Of a stretch of 64,000 nucleotides of DNA, positions 15,319 through 23,524 are shown piece after piece. A model generated the notes under the pieces. It worked only from the letters and a program-made list of their open reading frames with translations. It did not search any database and was not told the origin of the DNA. The stretch is from the NCBI GenBank assembly GCA_963758845.1, contig CAVWWX010000002.1:496001-560000 (forward strand), in the 5' to 3' direction. A program made the position numbers and the translations under genes. Each line of letters opens with the position of its first letter. The stretch's first letter is position 1. This DNA is from JBDTSW01 sp963758845. GTDB lineage: Bacteria > Actinomycetota > Thermoleophilia > Solirubrobacterales > 70-9.

Positions 15319-16670
15319 CAGAGGAGGACGCGCCGCAGGTCCGAGAGCTCGCTCGCCAGGTGGGCGGTGAAGCGGGCGGCGGCGGCGCCGTCGATCACGC
15401 GGTGGTCGTAGGAGAGCGACAGGGGCACGATCAAGCGCGGCTCGAAGTCCGAGCCGTTCCAGACGGGGCGCATTGCCGCCCGGGTGACGCCCAGGATCGC
15501 TACCTCGGGCGCGTTGACGATCGGGGTGAAGCCGGTCCCGCCGATCCCACCCAGCGACGAGATCGTGAACGTGCTCCCGCGCATCTCCTCCGCCGACAGC
15601 TTGCCCTCGCGGGCCTTGGCGGACAGGTCGCGAAGCTCGGCGGCGATCTCCAGGAGGCCCTTGCGGTCGGCCTCGCGGATCACCGGGACCAGCAGGCCCT
15701 GGGGCGTGTCAGCCGCGAAGCCGACGTGGTAGTAGCGCTTGATCACCAGCTCATCGCCGTCCAGCGAGGAGTTGAACTCGGGGAACTGGCGCAGGGCGCC
15801 GACGCACGCCTTGATGAGCAGCGCGACCATCGTCACCTTCACGTCCTGCTCGGAGTTCACCTGCTTGCGGAACGCCTCGAGGTCGGTGATGTCGGCCTCG
15901 TCGTGATGGGTGACGTGGGGGATCATCACCCAGTTGCGGGCGAGGTTCGGGCCGCTGATCCGCTTGATCCGCGACAGAGGCACCCGCTCGATCTCGCCGT
16001 ACTTGGCGAAGTCGATCTGCGGCCAGGGCGCGACCTCGAGGCCCGGGATGCCCGCGCCCGCGCCGCCGCCACCGGCCCCGGTGAGCGCGGCCTTCACGTC
16101 CTCGCGAGTGATCCGCCCCTTCCGACCCGAGCCCTTCACCCCCGAGACATCAACGTCCAATTCCCGCGCCAACCGCCGAACCCCAGGGCTGGCATAGAGC
16201 GAGGAATCGGAGCCATCAGAGGGGGCGGATGCTGCCCCCAGCGAAGCCTGGTCCGGCGCCGCACCATCCTCGGAGTCCGTGTCGTCCTCGCCGCCCGACG
16301 CTGAGTCGGGGGCAGTATCCGCCCCCTCACCCGCGTCGGGCTCCTCGCTCTCCGTCCCGTCCGTCTCCTGCTCCTCAGCCGCAATCGCCGCTTCGACAGG
16401 CGCCTCCTGGGACGACACAGCCCCACCCTCAGTCGGCTCGATCGTCGCTATCAAGGTCCCCTCGGAGACCTTGTCGCCCTCCTTCACCTTCAGCTCGACG
16501 ATCTTCCCGTCATACGGCGACGGCACATCCATCGTGGCCTTGTCGGACTCCAGCGTCACCAAGGGCGAGTCGGCGCCGACCTCGTCGCCCGGCTTGACGA
16601 GGATCTCGATCACCGGGACCTCCTCGAAGTCGCCGATGTCGGGGACCTTGATCTCGCGCGGCTCGGCCAT
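15318..16670 (-). CDS. aceF: Pyruvate dehydrogenase E2 (dihydrolipoamide acetyltransferase)
   Basis: 450 residues from the ATG at 16670, which overlaps the aceE stop (ATGA). Domains: one lipoyl domain (IKVPDIGDFEEVPVIEILV, Lys44 in ESDKATMDVPSP), a long acidic linker (about 85-165), an E3/E1-binding domain (ASPGVRRLARELDVDVSGVKG...ITREDVKAAL), and the acetyltransferase core with NWVMIPHVTHHDEADITDLEAFR and the active site SYDHRVIDGAAAARF. It transfers acetyl groups to CoA. Proteobacterial partners of homodimeric E1 usually carry up to three lipoyl domains; here there is one, and a second sits on E3. Confidence 0.95.
   Translation of the reverse strand: MAEPREIKVPDIGDFEEVPVIEILVKPGDEVGADSPLVTLESDKATMDVPSPYDGKIVELKVKEGDKVSEGTLIATIEPTEGGAVSSQEAPVEAAIAAEEQETDGTESEEPDAGEGADTAPDSASGGEDDTDSEDGAAPDQASLGAASAPSDGSDSSLYASPGVRRLARELDVDVSGVKGSGRKGRITREDVKAALTGAGGGGAGAGIPGLEVAPWPQIDFAKYGEIERVPLSRIKRISGPNLARNWVMIPHVTHHDEADITDLEAFRKQVNSEQDVKVTMVALLIKACVGALRQFPEFNSSLDGDELVIKRYYHVGFAADTPQGLLVPVIREADRKGLLEIAAELRDLSAKAREGKLSAEEMRGSTFTISSLGGIGGTGFTPIVNAPEVAILGVTRAAMRPVWNGSDFEPRLIVPLSLSYDHRVIDGAAAARFTAHLASELSDLRRVLL
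16228..16320. repeat. Linker-coding repeat, copy B (in E2 gene)
   Basis: Second copy of the 93-base linker sequence, 83% identical by direct count and ungapped to 14981-15073. It encodes the E2 linker (PDSASG, QASLGAAS). The match at DNA level, including synonymous sites, implies recent duplication or gene conversion between neighbouring genes. Confidence 0.8.
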
Positions 16671-19321
16671 CACGACACCGCCGGGTCCGGAGCGTCGACG
16701 TCGATGTCGTAGCGCTCGATGGCGTCCGCGGCGACCGAGGCCTTGACCTCGCCCTCGGCCGCCAGCGCGCGCAGGGCGGCGACAGCGATGTGGTGGCGGT
16801 CGACCTCGAAGAAGCCCCGTAGGTGGCGCCGGTAGTCGCTGCGGCCGAAGCCATCCGTGCCCAGCACGTCGAACCGCGTCGGGACCCAGCCACGGACGCC
16901 GTCGGGGAGGGCCTTCATGTAGTCGGTTGCCGCGATCACGGGAGCATCGTTCCCGGAAAGGCAGCGCGTCACCCACGGCGCCTCGGGCTCGGAGTCCGGG
17001 CGCAGGCGCGCGTCGCGGTCGTGGCGCAGGCCGTCGCGGCGCAACTCGGTCCAGCTGGTCACGCTCCACACGTCGGCCGCGACGCCGTAGTCCGTCTCCA
17101 GCAGGTCCGCGGCCGCCTCGACCTCGCGCAGGATCGTTCCCGATCCCAGCAGGCGCACGGCGCCCTTGCTCTCGCGGATGCGGTGCATCCCGCGCAGGAT
17201 GCCCTCCTCGGCCCCTTCGGGGAGCGCCGGGTGCGGATAGTTCTCGTTCATCACGGTCAGGTAGTAGAAGACGTCCTCCTGCTCGCCGATCATCCGCCGC
17301 AGGCCCTCGTGGACGATGACCGCGAGCTCGCACCCGTAGGCCGGGTCATAGGAGACGCAGTTGGGGATGGTCGAGGCGAGCAGGTGGCTGTGCCCGTCCT
17401 CGTGCTGGAGGCCCTCGCCGTTCAGCGTCGTCCGGCCGGCCGTACCGCCCACCAGGAACCCGCGGGCGCGGGAGTCCCCGGCCGCCCAGGCCAGGTCGCC
17501 GATCCGCTGGAACCCGAACATCGAGTAGAAGACGTAGAAGGGGACCATCTGGACGTCGTGGTTGGAGTAGGACGTCGCCGCCGCGATCCACGACGAGAAC
17601 GCGCCCGCCTCGTTGATGCCCTCCTGAAGCACCTGTCCCTGGCGATCCTCGCGGTAGAACATCAGGCTGCCGGCGTCCTCCGGCTCGTACAGCTGGCCGA
17701 CGCTGGAGTAGATCCCGAGCTGGCGGAACATGCCCTCCATGCCGAACGTCCGCGACTCATCGGGGACGATCGGCACGACCCGAGGCCCCAGGTCATCCGC
17801 CCGTAGCAGCGCGGCGAGGATCCGGACGAACGACATCGTCGTCGAGATCTCCCGCTCGCCCGTGCCCTCGAGCTGCGACGAGAAGATCTCGAGCGGAGGG
17901 ACCTCGAGCGGCTCGTCTACCCGGCGCCGGCGGGCCGGGAGCGCCCCACCCAGGGCCTCGCGGCGCTCGCGCATGTAGACCATCTCGGGCGAGTCCTCGG
18001 GCGGGCGGTGGAAGGAGAGGCTGTCGACCTCTTCGTCTCCGATCTCCAGCTCGAAGCGGTCGCGGAAGATTCGGAGTGCCTCCTCGTTCATCTTCTTCTG
18101 CTGGTGGGTGATGTTCTGGCCCTCGCCCGCCTCGCCCATGCCGTAGCCCTTGATGGTCTTGGCCAGGATCACGGTCGGCCGGCGCTCGGCGGCCTGCGCC
18201 GCGGCGTAGGCGGCGTAGACCTTCTTCGCGTCGTGGCCGCCGCGGTTCAGGTCCCAGATCTCCTCGTCACTCATGTGTTCGACGCGCTGCGCGAGCTCCG
18301 GGTACTTCCCGAAGAAGTGCTCGCGGACGAACGCTCCGTCGCGCGCCTTGTAGACCTGGTACTCGCCGTCGACGGCCTCCTCCATCCGCTTAACCAGCAG
18401 GCCGTCGTGGTCGGCCTCGAGGAGCGGATCCCAGCGGTCGCCCCAGATCACCTTGAGGACGTTCCACCCGGCGCCGCGGAAGATCGTCTCCAGCTCCTGG
18501 ATGATCTTCCCGTTGCCCCGCACCGGCCCGTCCAGCCGTTGCAGGTTGCAGTTGACGACGAACACCAGGTTCGACAGGAGCTCGCGCCCGGCGAGCGCGA
18601 TCGAGCCCAGCGACTCGGGCTCGTCGCACTCGCCGTCGCCCAGGAAAGCCCAGACCTTGCGTCCGTCGGTGTCCCGGATGCCGCGGTCGGCGAGGTAGCG
18701 CATGAACCGCGCCTGGTAGATCGCCATGATCGGCCCGAGCCCCATCGAGACCGTCGGGAACTGCCAGAAGTCGGGCATCAGCCACGGGTGGGGGTAGGAG
18801 GCCAGGCCGCCGGGGCGCGACACCTCCTGGCGGAAGCCCTCGAGCTGCTCCTCCGTGATCCGGCCCTCGAGGTAGGCGCGGGCGTAGATGCCGGGCGAGG
18901 AGTGGCCCTGGATGTAGACCAGGTCGCCGCCGTGCTTTGAGGTCGGCGCGTGCCAGAAGTGGTTGAAGCCGATCTCGTAGAGCATCGCCGCCGACTGGTA
19001 GCTGGCGATATGCCCGCCCAGCTCCGAGGACTCCTTGTTCGCGCGCAGGATCGTCGCGATCGCGTTCCAGCGGATCAGCGAGCGGACCCGCCGCTCCATC
19101 GCCGGATCACCGGGCAGCGGCGGCTCGTCGTCGCGGTTGATCGTGTTGACGTAGGGCGTCGGGCCCACGTATTCGATCGCCGCGCCCCGAAGCCGCGCGC
19201 GCTCGACCACGCGCTCGACCAGGTCATGGGCACGACGCGGGCCATCGTTCTCGACGACAGCATCGAGGGCCTCAAGCCACTCCTCGGTCTCGACAGCGTC
19301 GGTGTCCACTGCCTCCGACAT
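16670..19321 (-). CDS. aceE: Pyruvate dehydrogenase E1 component, homodimeric type
   Basis: 883 residues, the usual length of the single-chain E1. The N-terminal part shows TPYVNTINRDDEPPLPGD and RSLIRWNAIATILRANK; the substrate and cofactor segments include GGHIASYQSAAMLYEIGFNHFW, GDLVYIQGHSSPGIYARAYLEGR and the thiamine-diphosphate motif FLGDGECDEPESLGSI ending VFVVNCNLQRLDGPVRGNGKI. Later come IVPDESRTFGMEGMFRQLGIYS and AGRTTLNGEGLQHEDGHS. It decarboxylates pyruvate and acetylates E2. It leads the aceE-aceF-lpdA-E2-like operon; the 54 bases between it and the next upstream gene are too short to judge a promoter. Confidence 0.96.
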   Translation of the reverse strand: MSEAVDTDAVETEEWLEALDAVVENDGPRRAHDLVERVVERARLRGAAIEYVGPTPYVNTINRDDEPPLPGDPAMERRVRSLIRWNAIATILRANKESSELGGHIASYQSAAMLYEIGFNHFWHAPTSKHGGDLVYIQGHSSPGIYARAYLEGRITEEQLEGFRQEVSRPGGLASYPHPWLMPDFWQFPTVSMGLGPIMAIYQARFMRYLADRGIRDTDGRKVWAFLGDGECDEPESLGSIALAGRELLSNLVFVVNCNLQRLDGPVRGNGKIIQELETIFRGAGWNVLKVIWGDRWDPLLEADHDGLLVKRMEEAVDGEYQVYKARDGAFVREHFFGKYPELAQRVEHMSDEEIWDLNRGGHDAKKVYAAYAAAQAAERRPTVILAKTIKGYGMGEAGEGQNITHQQKKMNEEALRIFRDRFELEIGDEEVDSLSFHRPPEDSPEMVYMRERREALGGALPARRRRVDEPLEVPPLEIFSSQLEGTGEREISTTMSFVRILAALLRADDLGPRVVPIVPDESRTFGMEGMFRQLGIYSSVGQLYEPEDAGSLMFYREDRQGQVLQEGINEAGAFSSWIAAATSYSNHDVQMVPFYVFYSMFGFQRIGDLAWAAGDSRARGFLVGGTAGRTTLNGEGLQHEDGHSHLLASTIPNCVSYDPAYGCELAVIVHEGLRRMIGEQEDVFYYLTVMNENYPHPALPEGAEEGILRGMHRIRESKGAVRLLGSGTILREVEAAADLLETDYGVAADVWSVTSWTELRRDGLRHDRDARLRPDSEPEAPWVTRCLSGNDAPVIAATDYMKALPDGVRGWVPTRFDVLGTDGFGRSDYRRHLRGFFEVDRHHIAVAALRALAAEGEVKASVAADAIERYDIDVDAPDPAVS

Positions 19322-19375
19322 TAGTCGGTGCGCGTCGCCGGAAGTCTGCCGCCGCCCGGCGGGCGGCGCGACGGG

Positions 19376-19957
19376 CTAGGCCGCCGCGGCCGCCGCTTCC
19401 TCCAGGCGGTCGTCCCCCCAGAACACCTCGCCGGCCACCACGACGGCCGGGACGCCGACCACGCCCAGGTCGCCGGCACGGTCGGTCGCCTCCCGCAGCG
19501 CGCCCTTGACCGCGTCGCGGGCGACGGCCACCTCGATCGCCCGAGGGTGCATCTCGGACGCCGCGGCGGCGATCATCACGTTGTCCGGGTCGCTCAGGTC
19601 GCGCCCGCCGGCGAACGCCTGGCGGAAGCCGGCGAGCGAGAACGACACCGCCCGCCCGATCTCCTTCGCGAACGTCGCGACCCGCATCGCGTAGAGGCCG
19701 TTGCCGGGGAACGGGTCGGGCCACGCGATCGGCGGCAACCCGTAGGCGGATGCACGCCGCTCGACCTCGCGAAGCCCCGCCTCGCGGTCGGGACCGTCGG
19801 CCCACGAGCGGCGGCCGAAGCGCGCGAACAGCCCGCCAAGCAGGATCGGCTGCCACTCGGGGACCTCGGCGCCCGCCTCGGTGAACACCGCGTTGACGCG
19901 CTCGGCGGCGAGGTAGGCGTAGGGCGAGCCGAGGTCGTAGTAGAAGGTCGCTGTCAC
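19376..19957 (-). CDS. DsbA-family / 2-hydroxychromene-2-carboxylate isomerase-like protein
   Basis: 193 residues from a GTG that overlaps the upstream stop (GTGA). The start FYYDLGSPYAYLAAERV and the later GRAVSFSLAGFRQAFAGGRDLSDPD and GDLGVVGVPAVVVAGEVFWGDDRLE match the thioredoxin-like DsbA/HCCA-isomerase family; the GVPAV cis-proline and FWGDDRLE C-terminal motif are typical. There is no CxxC, so the protein is not a disulfide oxidoreductase; a serine replaces the first cysteine (DLGSPY), as in glutathione-dependent isomerases. Its role here is unknown. It is the last of four genes (E3, thioesterase-like, VOC, this one) joined by four-base overlaps. Confidence 0.8.
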   Translation of the reverse strand: MTATFYYDLGSPYAYLAAERVNAVFTEAGAEVPEWQPILLGGLFARFGRRSWADGPDREAGLREVERRASAYGLPPIAWPDPFPGNGLYAMRVATFAKEIGRAVSFSLAGFRQAFAGGRDLSDPDNVMIAAAASEMHPRAIEVAVARDAVKGALREATDRAGDLGVVGVPAVVVAGEVFWGDDRLEEAAAAAA

Positions 19958-20346
19958 GAATAACTGATGTATTCCAGGAGCGAGCCGTCCGGGTCTCGGA
20001 AGTAGACGCTCACCCCGGGGCCGCCCCGGCCATGGCGCTCGATCGGCCCCCGCTCGACCTCGACGCCGTGCTCGGCGAGGTGCTCGACCGCGCCCTCGAT
20101 CGGCCCCTCCCACACGAAGCACAGGTCGGCGGCGCCGGGTGGGGCCTGGGCGGCGGCCACGGGCTCCGGCGTCGAGGCGGGACCGTGCACGTTGAGCTGG
20201 GTGTTCGCAAGCCGGTAGGCCCAGCGGCCCCGGGTCAGCTCGATGATCTCCGCGCCCAGCACCTCGCCGTAGAAGGCGTTCGAGCGCTCCCAGTCGGCGA
20301 CGGCGATGACGACGTGATCGAGGGAGGCGCGGGCGGGCCCGGTCAC
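19954..20346 (-). CDS. VOC family (glyoxalase/dioxygenase-fold) protein
   Basis: 130 residues from the GTG at 20346, overlapping the stop of the thioesterase-like gene (GTGA). One pair of betaalphabetabetabeta modules is visible: SLDHVVIAVADWERSNAFYGEVLG with the first metal His, RLANTQLNVHGP with the second, and FRDPDGSLLEYISYS with the C-terminal Glu. Such small VOC proteins act as lyases, isomerases or resistance proteins. The substrate cannot be read from sequence. It is coupled to a hotdog protein upstream and a DsbA-like isomerase downstream. Confidence 0.85.
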   Translation of the reverse strand: MTGPARASLDHVVIAVADWERSNAFYGEVLGAEIIELTRGRWAYRLANTQLNVHGPASTPEPVAAAQAPPGAADLCFVWEGPIEGAVEHLAEHGVEVERGPIERHGRGGPGVSVYFRDPDGSLLEYISYS

Positions 20347-20792
20347 GCGTTCTTGCGGACGTGCCACTGGACGGTGGCCGTCGCGACGGTGTCCCCATCG
20401 GAGTTCGTCAGCTCGACCTCGACGGGGAAGGACACCTTGCCCTCGCCGTCGAGCGTGGCGACGAGCTCGTCGATGCCGTCGAGCGTCGCGGTCGCCTCGA
20501 TCGGGCCCTCGGCCAGCTTCGTGTACTTGATCGATGCCTCGCTGGCAAGCGGTCGTAGCTCGGCCAGTCGCTCGGCGAAGCCGCCGACGAAGGCGCCGCC
20601 CGACGCGGCCTCGGCCGCGCTGAACAGCCCCCCGGCGTGCTGGGAGCCGACGTGATTGCGGGTCCGATCGTCGTCCGGAAGCAGGACCGTGGCCCGGCCC
20701 GGCCCCATCTCGGTGATCTCGAGGCCGAGGTGCCCGTTGAAGGGGACCGCCGCGTCCATTCCCGCGCGCAGCGCGTCGAAGTCCACGCTCAT
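20343..20792 (-). CDS. Hotdog-fold thioesterase-like protein (DUF4442/PaaI type)
   Basis: 149 residues from the ATG at 20792, which overlaps the stop of the downstream-strand partner lpd gene (ATGA). The fold is shown by PFNGHLGLEITEMGPGRATVLLP, then RNHVGSQHAGGLFSAAEAASGGAF, the central hotdog helix, and late strands FPVEVELTNSDGDTVATATVQWHVRK. These proteins hydrolyse acyl-CoA or acyl-ACP thioesters or bind them. The substrate is unknown; the operon with a dihydrolipoyl dehydrogenase does not settle it. Confidence 0.8.
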   Translation of the reverse strand: MSVDFDALRAGMDAAVPFNGHLGLEITEMGPGRATVLLPDDDRTRNHVGSQHAGGLFSAAEAASGGAFVGGFAERLAELRPLASEASIKYTKLAEGPIEATATLDGIDELVATLDGEGKVSFPVEVELTNSDGDTVATATVQWHVRKNA

Positions 20793-22156
20793 GCGTGCGT
20801 TGCCCACCCGTCCACGGCCCGCGCCGCGTCGAGGATGGCCTCGGAGATCGTCGGGTGGGGGTGGACGATGCGGGCGAGCTCCTGATAGCCGCCCTCAAGC
20901 GCCATCACGTTGACCACCTCGCTGATCATGTCGCAGGCGCGGTTGCCGACGATATGGGCGCCGACGATCTCGCCGTACTTGGGCTCGGCGAGCAGCTTCA
21001 CCATCCCCTCGCGATCGTCATAGACGACCGAGGCCCCGACGCCGCCCAGCTTGAACTTGGCGATCTTCACCTCCAGGCCGGCCTCCTTGGCCTCGGCCTC
21101 GGTCATCCCGACGCTCGCCACCTGCGGGTGGCAGAAGGTCGCCCCGGGGATCAGGTTCAGGTCGATCGGATGCGTGTCGACGCCGGCGATCGTCTCGACG
21201 GCGATGACGCCCTCCTCGGAGGCCTTGTGCGCCAGCGCGGGGCCGCGCACCAGGTCGCCGATCGCATAGACCTTGGGGTTCGACGTCCGCTGGTGGTCGT
21301 CGACCTTGATCCGACCGTTCTCCTCGGTCTCGACCTTGGCCTCGTCGAGGTTGAGCGGCTCCGTGTCCGGAGCGCGCCCGCCGGCGATCACCAGGTAGTC
21401 GACCTCCTCCTCGGAGTCGCCGACCTTGAGCTTGACGGACTTCGAGCCCTCCTGGACGCCCTCGACCTTGGTGCCGGTGGCCACGGTGATGCCCTGCTTC
21501 TTGAACGTCCGCTCGACCACCCGCGCGCAGTCCTTGTCCTCCAGGGGCAGGATCTGGTCGAGCATCTCGATCAGGATCACCTCGGTGCCGTAGCGCGCGT
21601 AGGCCGAGGCGATCTCCGAGCCGGACGCTCCGGCTCCCACGACCGCCAGTCGCTTCGGTTGCTCGGGCAGCGACCAGGCGCCCCAGGTGTCGAGCACGCG
21701 GTCGGAGAACTCGACGCCCGGGATCGGCAGCGCCACCGAACCCGTCGCCAGGACGACCGCGCCGGCGCCGTAGGTCTCACCGCCCACGACGACGTCGCCG
21801 TCGGCGGTCAGGGCCCCCTCGCCATCGATCGCCGTGACCTTGTTCTTGTCCCACAGCATCTTGACCCCGCTCGAGAGGGTCTCGGAGACCTTGGCGCGGC
21901 GCTTCCCCAGTGCGCCCCAGTCGATCTCGGCGCCCTTCACGGCGATGCCCAGCTCGGCGCCGTTGACCGCGTGGTCGTAGATCTCGGCGGTGTGCAGCAT
22001 CGTCTTCGCCGGGATACAGGCGTAGTTCAGGCACCGGCCGCCGGCCTTGTCCTTCTCGACGACCGCGGTCTTCTGGCCGAGCTGGGCTGCTCGGATCGCC
22101 GCGACGTAGCCGCCGGGCCCGCCGCCGATCACGATCACGTCATAGGAGTCAGCCAT
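20789..22156 (-). CDS. lpdA: Dihydrolipoyl dehydrogenase (second copy, no lipoyl domain)
   Basis: 455 residues. VIVIGGGPGGYVAAIRAAQLG binds FAD, GGRCLNYACIPAKTM carries the redox-active cysteine pair, VVGAGASGSEIASAYARYG binds NAD, AIGDLVRGPALAHKASEEG and HPHPTISEAILDA complete the active site. Unlike the E3 of the pyruvate operon it lacks a lipoyl domain. It may serve the branched-chain complex (whose operon has no E3), the 2-oxoglutarate complex or the glycine cleavage system elsewhere. It is followed by three small genes with overlapping stop and start codons. Confidence 0.94.
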   Translation of the reverse strand: MADSYDVIVIGGGPGGYVAAIRAAQLGQKTAVVEKDKAGGRCLNYACIPAKTMLHTAEIYDHAVNGAELGIAVKGAEIDWGALGKRRAKVSETLSSGVKMLWDKNKVTAIDGEGALTADGDVVVGGETYGAGAVVLATGSVALPIPGVEFSDRVLDTWGAWSLPEQPKRLAVVGAGASGSEIASAYARYGTEVILIEMLDQILPLEDKDCARVVERTFKKQGITVATGTKVEGVQEGSKSVKLKVGDSEEEVDYLVIAGGRAPDTEPLNLDEAKVETEENGRIKVDDHQRTSNPKVYAIGDLVRGPALAHKASEEGVIAVETIAGVDTHPIDLNLIPGATFCHPQVASVGMTEAEAKEAGLEVKIAKFKLGGVGASVVYDDREGMVKLLAEPKYGEIVGAHIVGNRACDMISEVVNVMALEGGYQELARIVHPHPTISEAILDAARAVDGWATHA

Positions 22157-22196
22157 CTGGGGTCACCTCGGGAGTCTCTGGGGAGGGCATCCGACT

Positions 22197-22715
22197 CTAG
22201 CGGCGCTCCGGCATCTGGATCCGGGCCATTCCCTTCACGTTCAGGTAGAAGAGCGTGCCTGAGCCGGCGATCAGCAGCACGTTCCCGATCGCCTGCTGCC
22301 ACTCGGTCGCGGTGACCAGCGAGAGCGACGCCCAGATCAGCGCCAGCAGCAGGACGGTCTGGAAGCCCAGCACGGCCCAGTAGCGCGCCTGCCACATGCC
22401 CCACGCCATGACCCCGAAGATGAGGGCCGGGGCGACCACCTGCAAGAGGTTCGGCTGATCGCCGTCGACCTCGACGCCCGCCGCGTAGCCGATCACGATC
22501 GACAGGCAGATCAGCGCCGAGATCGCTGCGCCGACCGTGACCACCCTCGGCCGCTCCCCCTCGTCCAAGGGCTCGAGCGCCTCGCGGGCCGCGCGGTTCT
22601 TCTCCTCGGTCCTGGCCGCCATCCGCTCGCGGCGCTCTTGAAGCTCCGCCCGGCGGTGGACGCCGCGCTCCTTGCGCTTGCGCCGCTCGGCCCGCTTGCG
22701 CTCCCTATCCGCCAT
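22197..22715 (-). CDS. Membrane protein with highly charged N-terminus
   Basis: 172 residues. The first 60 are almost all Arg, Lys and Glu (ADRERKRAERRKRKERG...), probably a long charged cytoplasmic helix; then four hydrophobic segments follow (about 63-80, 92-107, 112-130, 138-155), ending with a short RIQMPERR tail. No family is recognised. It overlaps the 3' end of thiE by 11 bases and is followed by lpdA after 40 bases. A role with thiamine or lipoate enzymes is not evident. Confidence 0.7.
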   Translation of the reverse strand: MADRERKRAERRKRKERGVHRRAELQERRERMAARTEEKNRAAREALEPLDEGERPRVVTVGAAISALICLSIVIGYAAGVEVDGDQPNLLQVVAPALIFGVMAWGMWQARYWAVLGFQTVLLLALIWASLSLVTATEWQQAIGNVLLIAGSGTLFYLNVKGMARIQMPERR

Positions 22716-23364
22716 TCAATGCCTCCCGCAGCCTCCGGGCGACCGCCTCCGGATCCGGGGCGTCGCGGATCGCGCGGACGACGACGGCCCGGCTTGCACC
22801 TGCTGCAACCACCTCGCCGACGTTATCCGGATCGATGCCGCCGATGGCGAACCAGGGGACCGTTGCGACCGTGGCCGCGTGCCCCAGAAGGCCGAGGCCC
22901 GCCGCCGGCCGCCCGGCCTTCGTCGGCGTCTCCCACACCGGCCCGACGCTGATCTGGTCGGGGCGCGCGTTCCCCTGGGCCGCGCAGGCGGCGTCGACCT
23001 GCGCCGGCGTATGGGTGGAGAGCCCGACCAGTGCGTCCGACCCGGCCAGCGACCGCGCCTCCGCCACGGGCACATCGTCCTGGCCGACGTGGACGCCGTC
23101 AGCGCCACAGTCGGCGACGAGATCGGGCCGGTCATTCAGGATGAAGAGCGCGCCGTGCGCCTGGGCCGCGCGCCGGAAGGGCTCGGCCAGCGCGACCAGC
23201 TCCTCGGCGCAGCGGGGGGCCTTCTCGCGGAGCTGGATCAGGTCGGCGCCACCGTCAAGGGCCGCGTCCAGGAGCGCGTCGGGCGCGCTCCCGCCCGGCA
23301 GCCCCTCGCAGACGAAGTACAGGCGGGCCTCGCGCAGGCGCTGCAGTCGCTCGTCCCGAGTCAC
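22705..23364 (-). CDS. thiE: Thiamine-phosphate synthase
   Basis: 219 residues. The enzyme joins hydroxymethylpyrimidine diphosphate and the thiazole phosphate. Visible landmarks of the TIM barrel are GGADLIQLREKA, ALFILNDRPDLVADCGADGVHVGQDD, LVGLSTHTPAQVDAA, ISVGPVWETPTKAGRPAAGL and the phosphate-binding WFAIGGIDPDNVGEVVAAGASRAVVV. It is divergent from the TPP riboswitch and thiO-thiS-thiG; there is little room (36 bases) between its start and the riboswitch, and no second riboswitch on its strand was seen. Confidence 0.95.
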   Translation of the reverse strand: MTRDERLQRLREARLYFVCEGLPGGSAPDALLDAALDGGADLIQLREKAPRCAEELVALAEPFRRAAQAHGALFILNDRPDLVADCGADGVHVGQDDVPVAEARSLAGSDALVGLSTHTPAQVDAACAAQGNARPDQISVGPVWETPTKAGRPAAGLGLLGHAATVATVPWFAIGGIDPDNVGEVVAAGASRAVVVRAIRDAPDPEAVARRLREALNGG

Positions 23365-23399
23365 GCAGTCAGGCTAGCTTCGCGGGAGTACCATCAGAG

Positions 23400-23490
23400 C
23401 CGTAACGGGAGCCCAACCGAGGGCTGAGAGGGCGGCAACACGGCCGCCGACCGTCTGAACCTGACCCGGGTAATGCCGGCGCAGGGATGG
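23400..23490 (+). ncRNA. TPP riboswitch (THI element)
   Basis: The conserved core is readable: ACGGGAGCCC near 23405, the pyrimidine-sensing GGGCTGAGAGGG at about 23421-23432, a variable stem GCGGC/GCCGC, then GACCGTCTGAACCTGACC and GGGTAATGCCGGCGCAGGGA, the diphosphate-sensing half. It lies 35 bases before the thiO start, so control by masking of the ribosome binding site or by early termination is expected when thiamine diphosphate is high. Confidence 0.95.
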
Positions 23491-23524
23491 TGGCCATCGG
23501 GCCGCTCCCGGGAACGAGAAGCAC

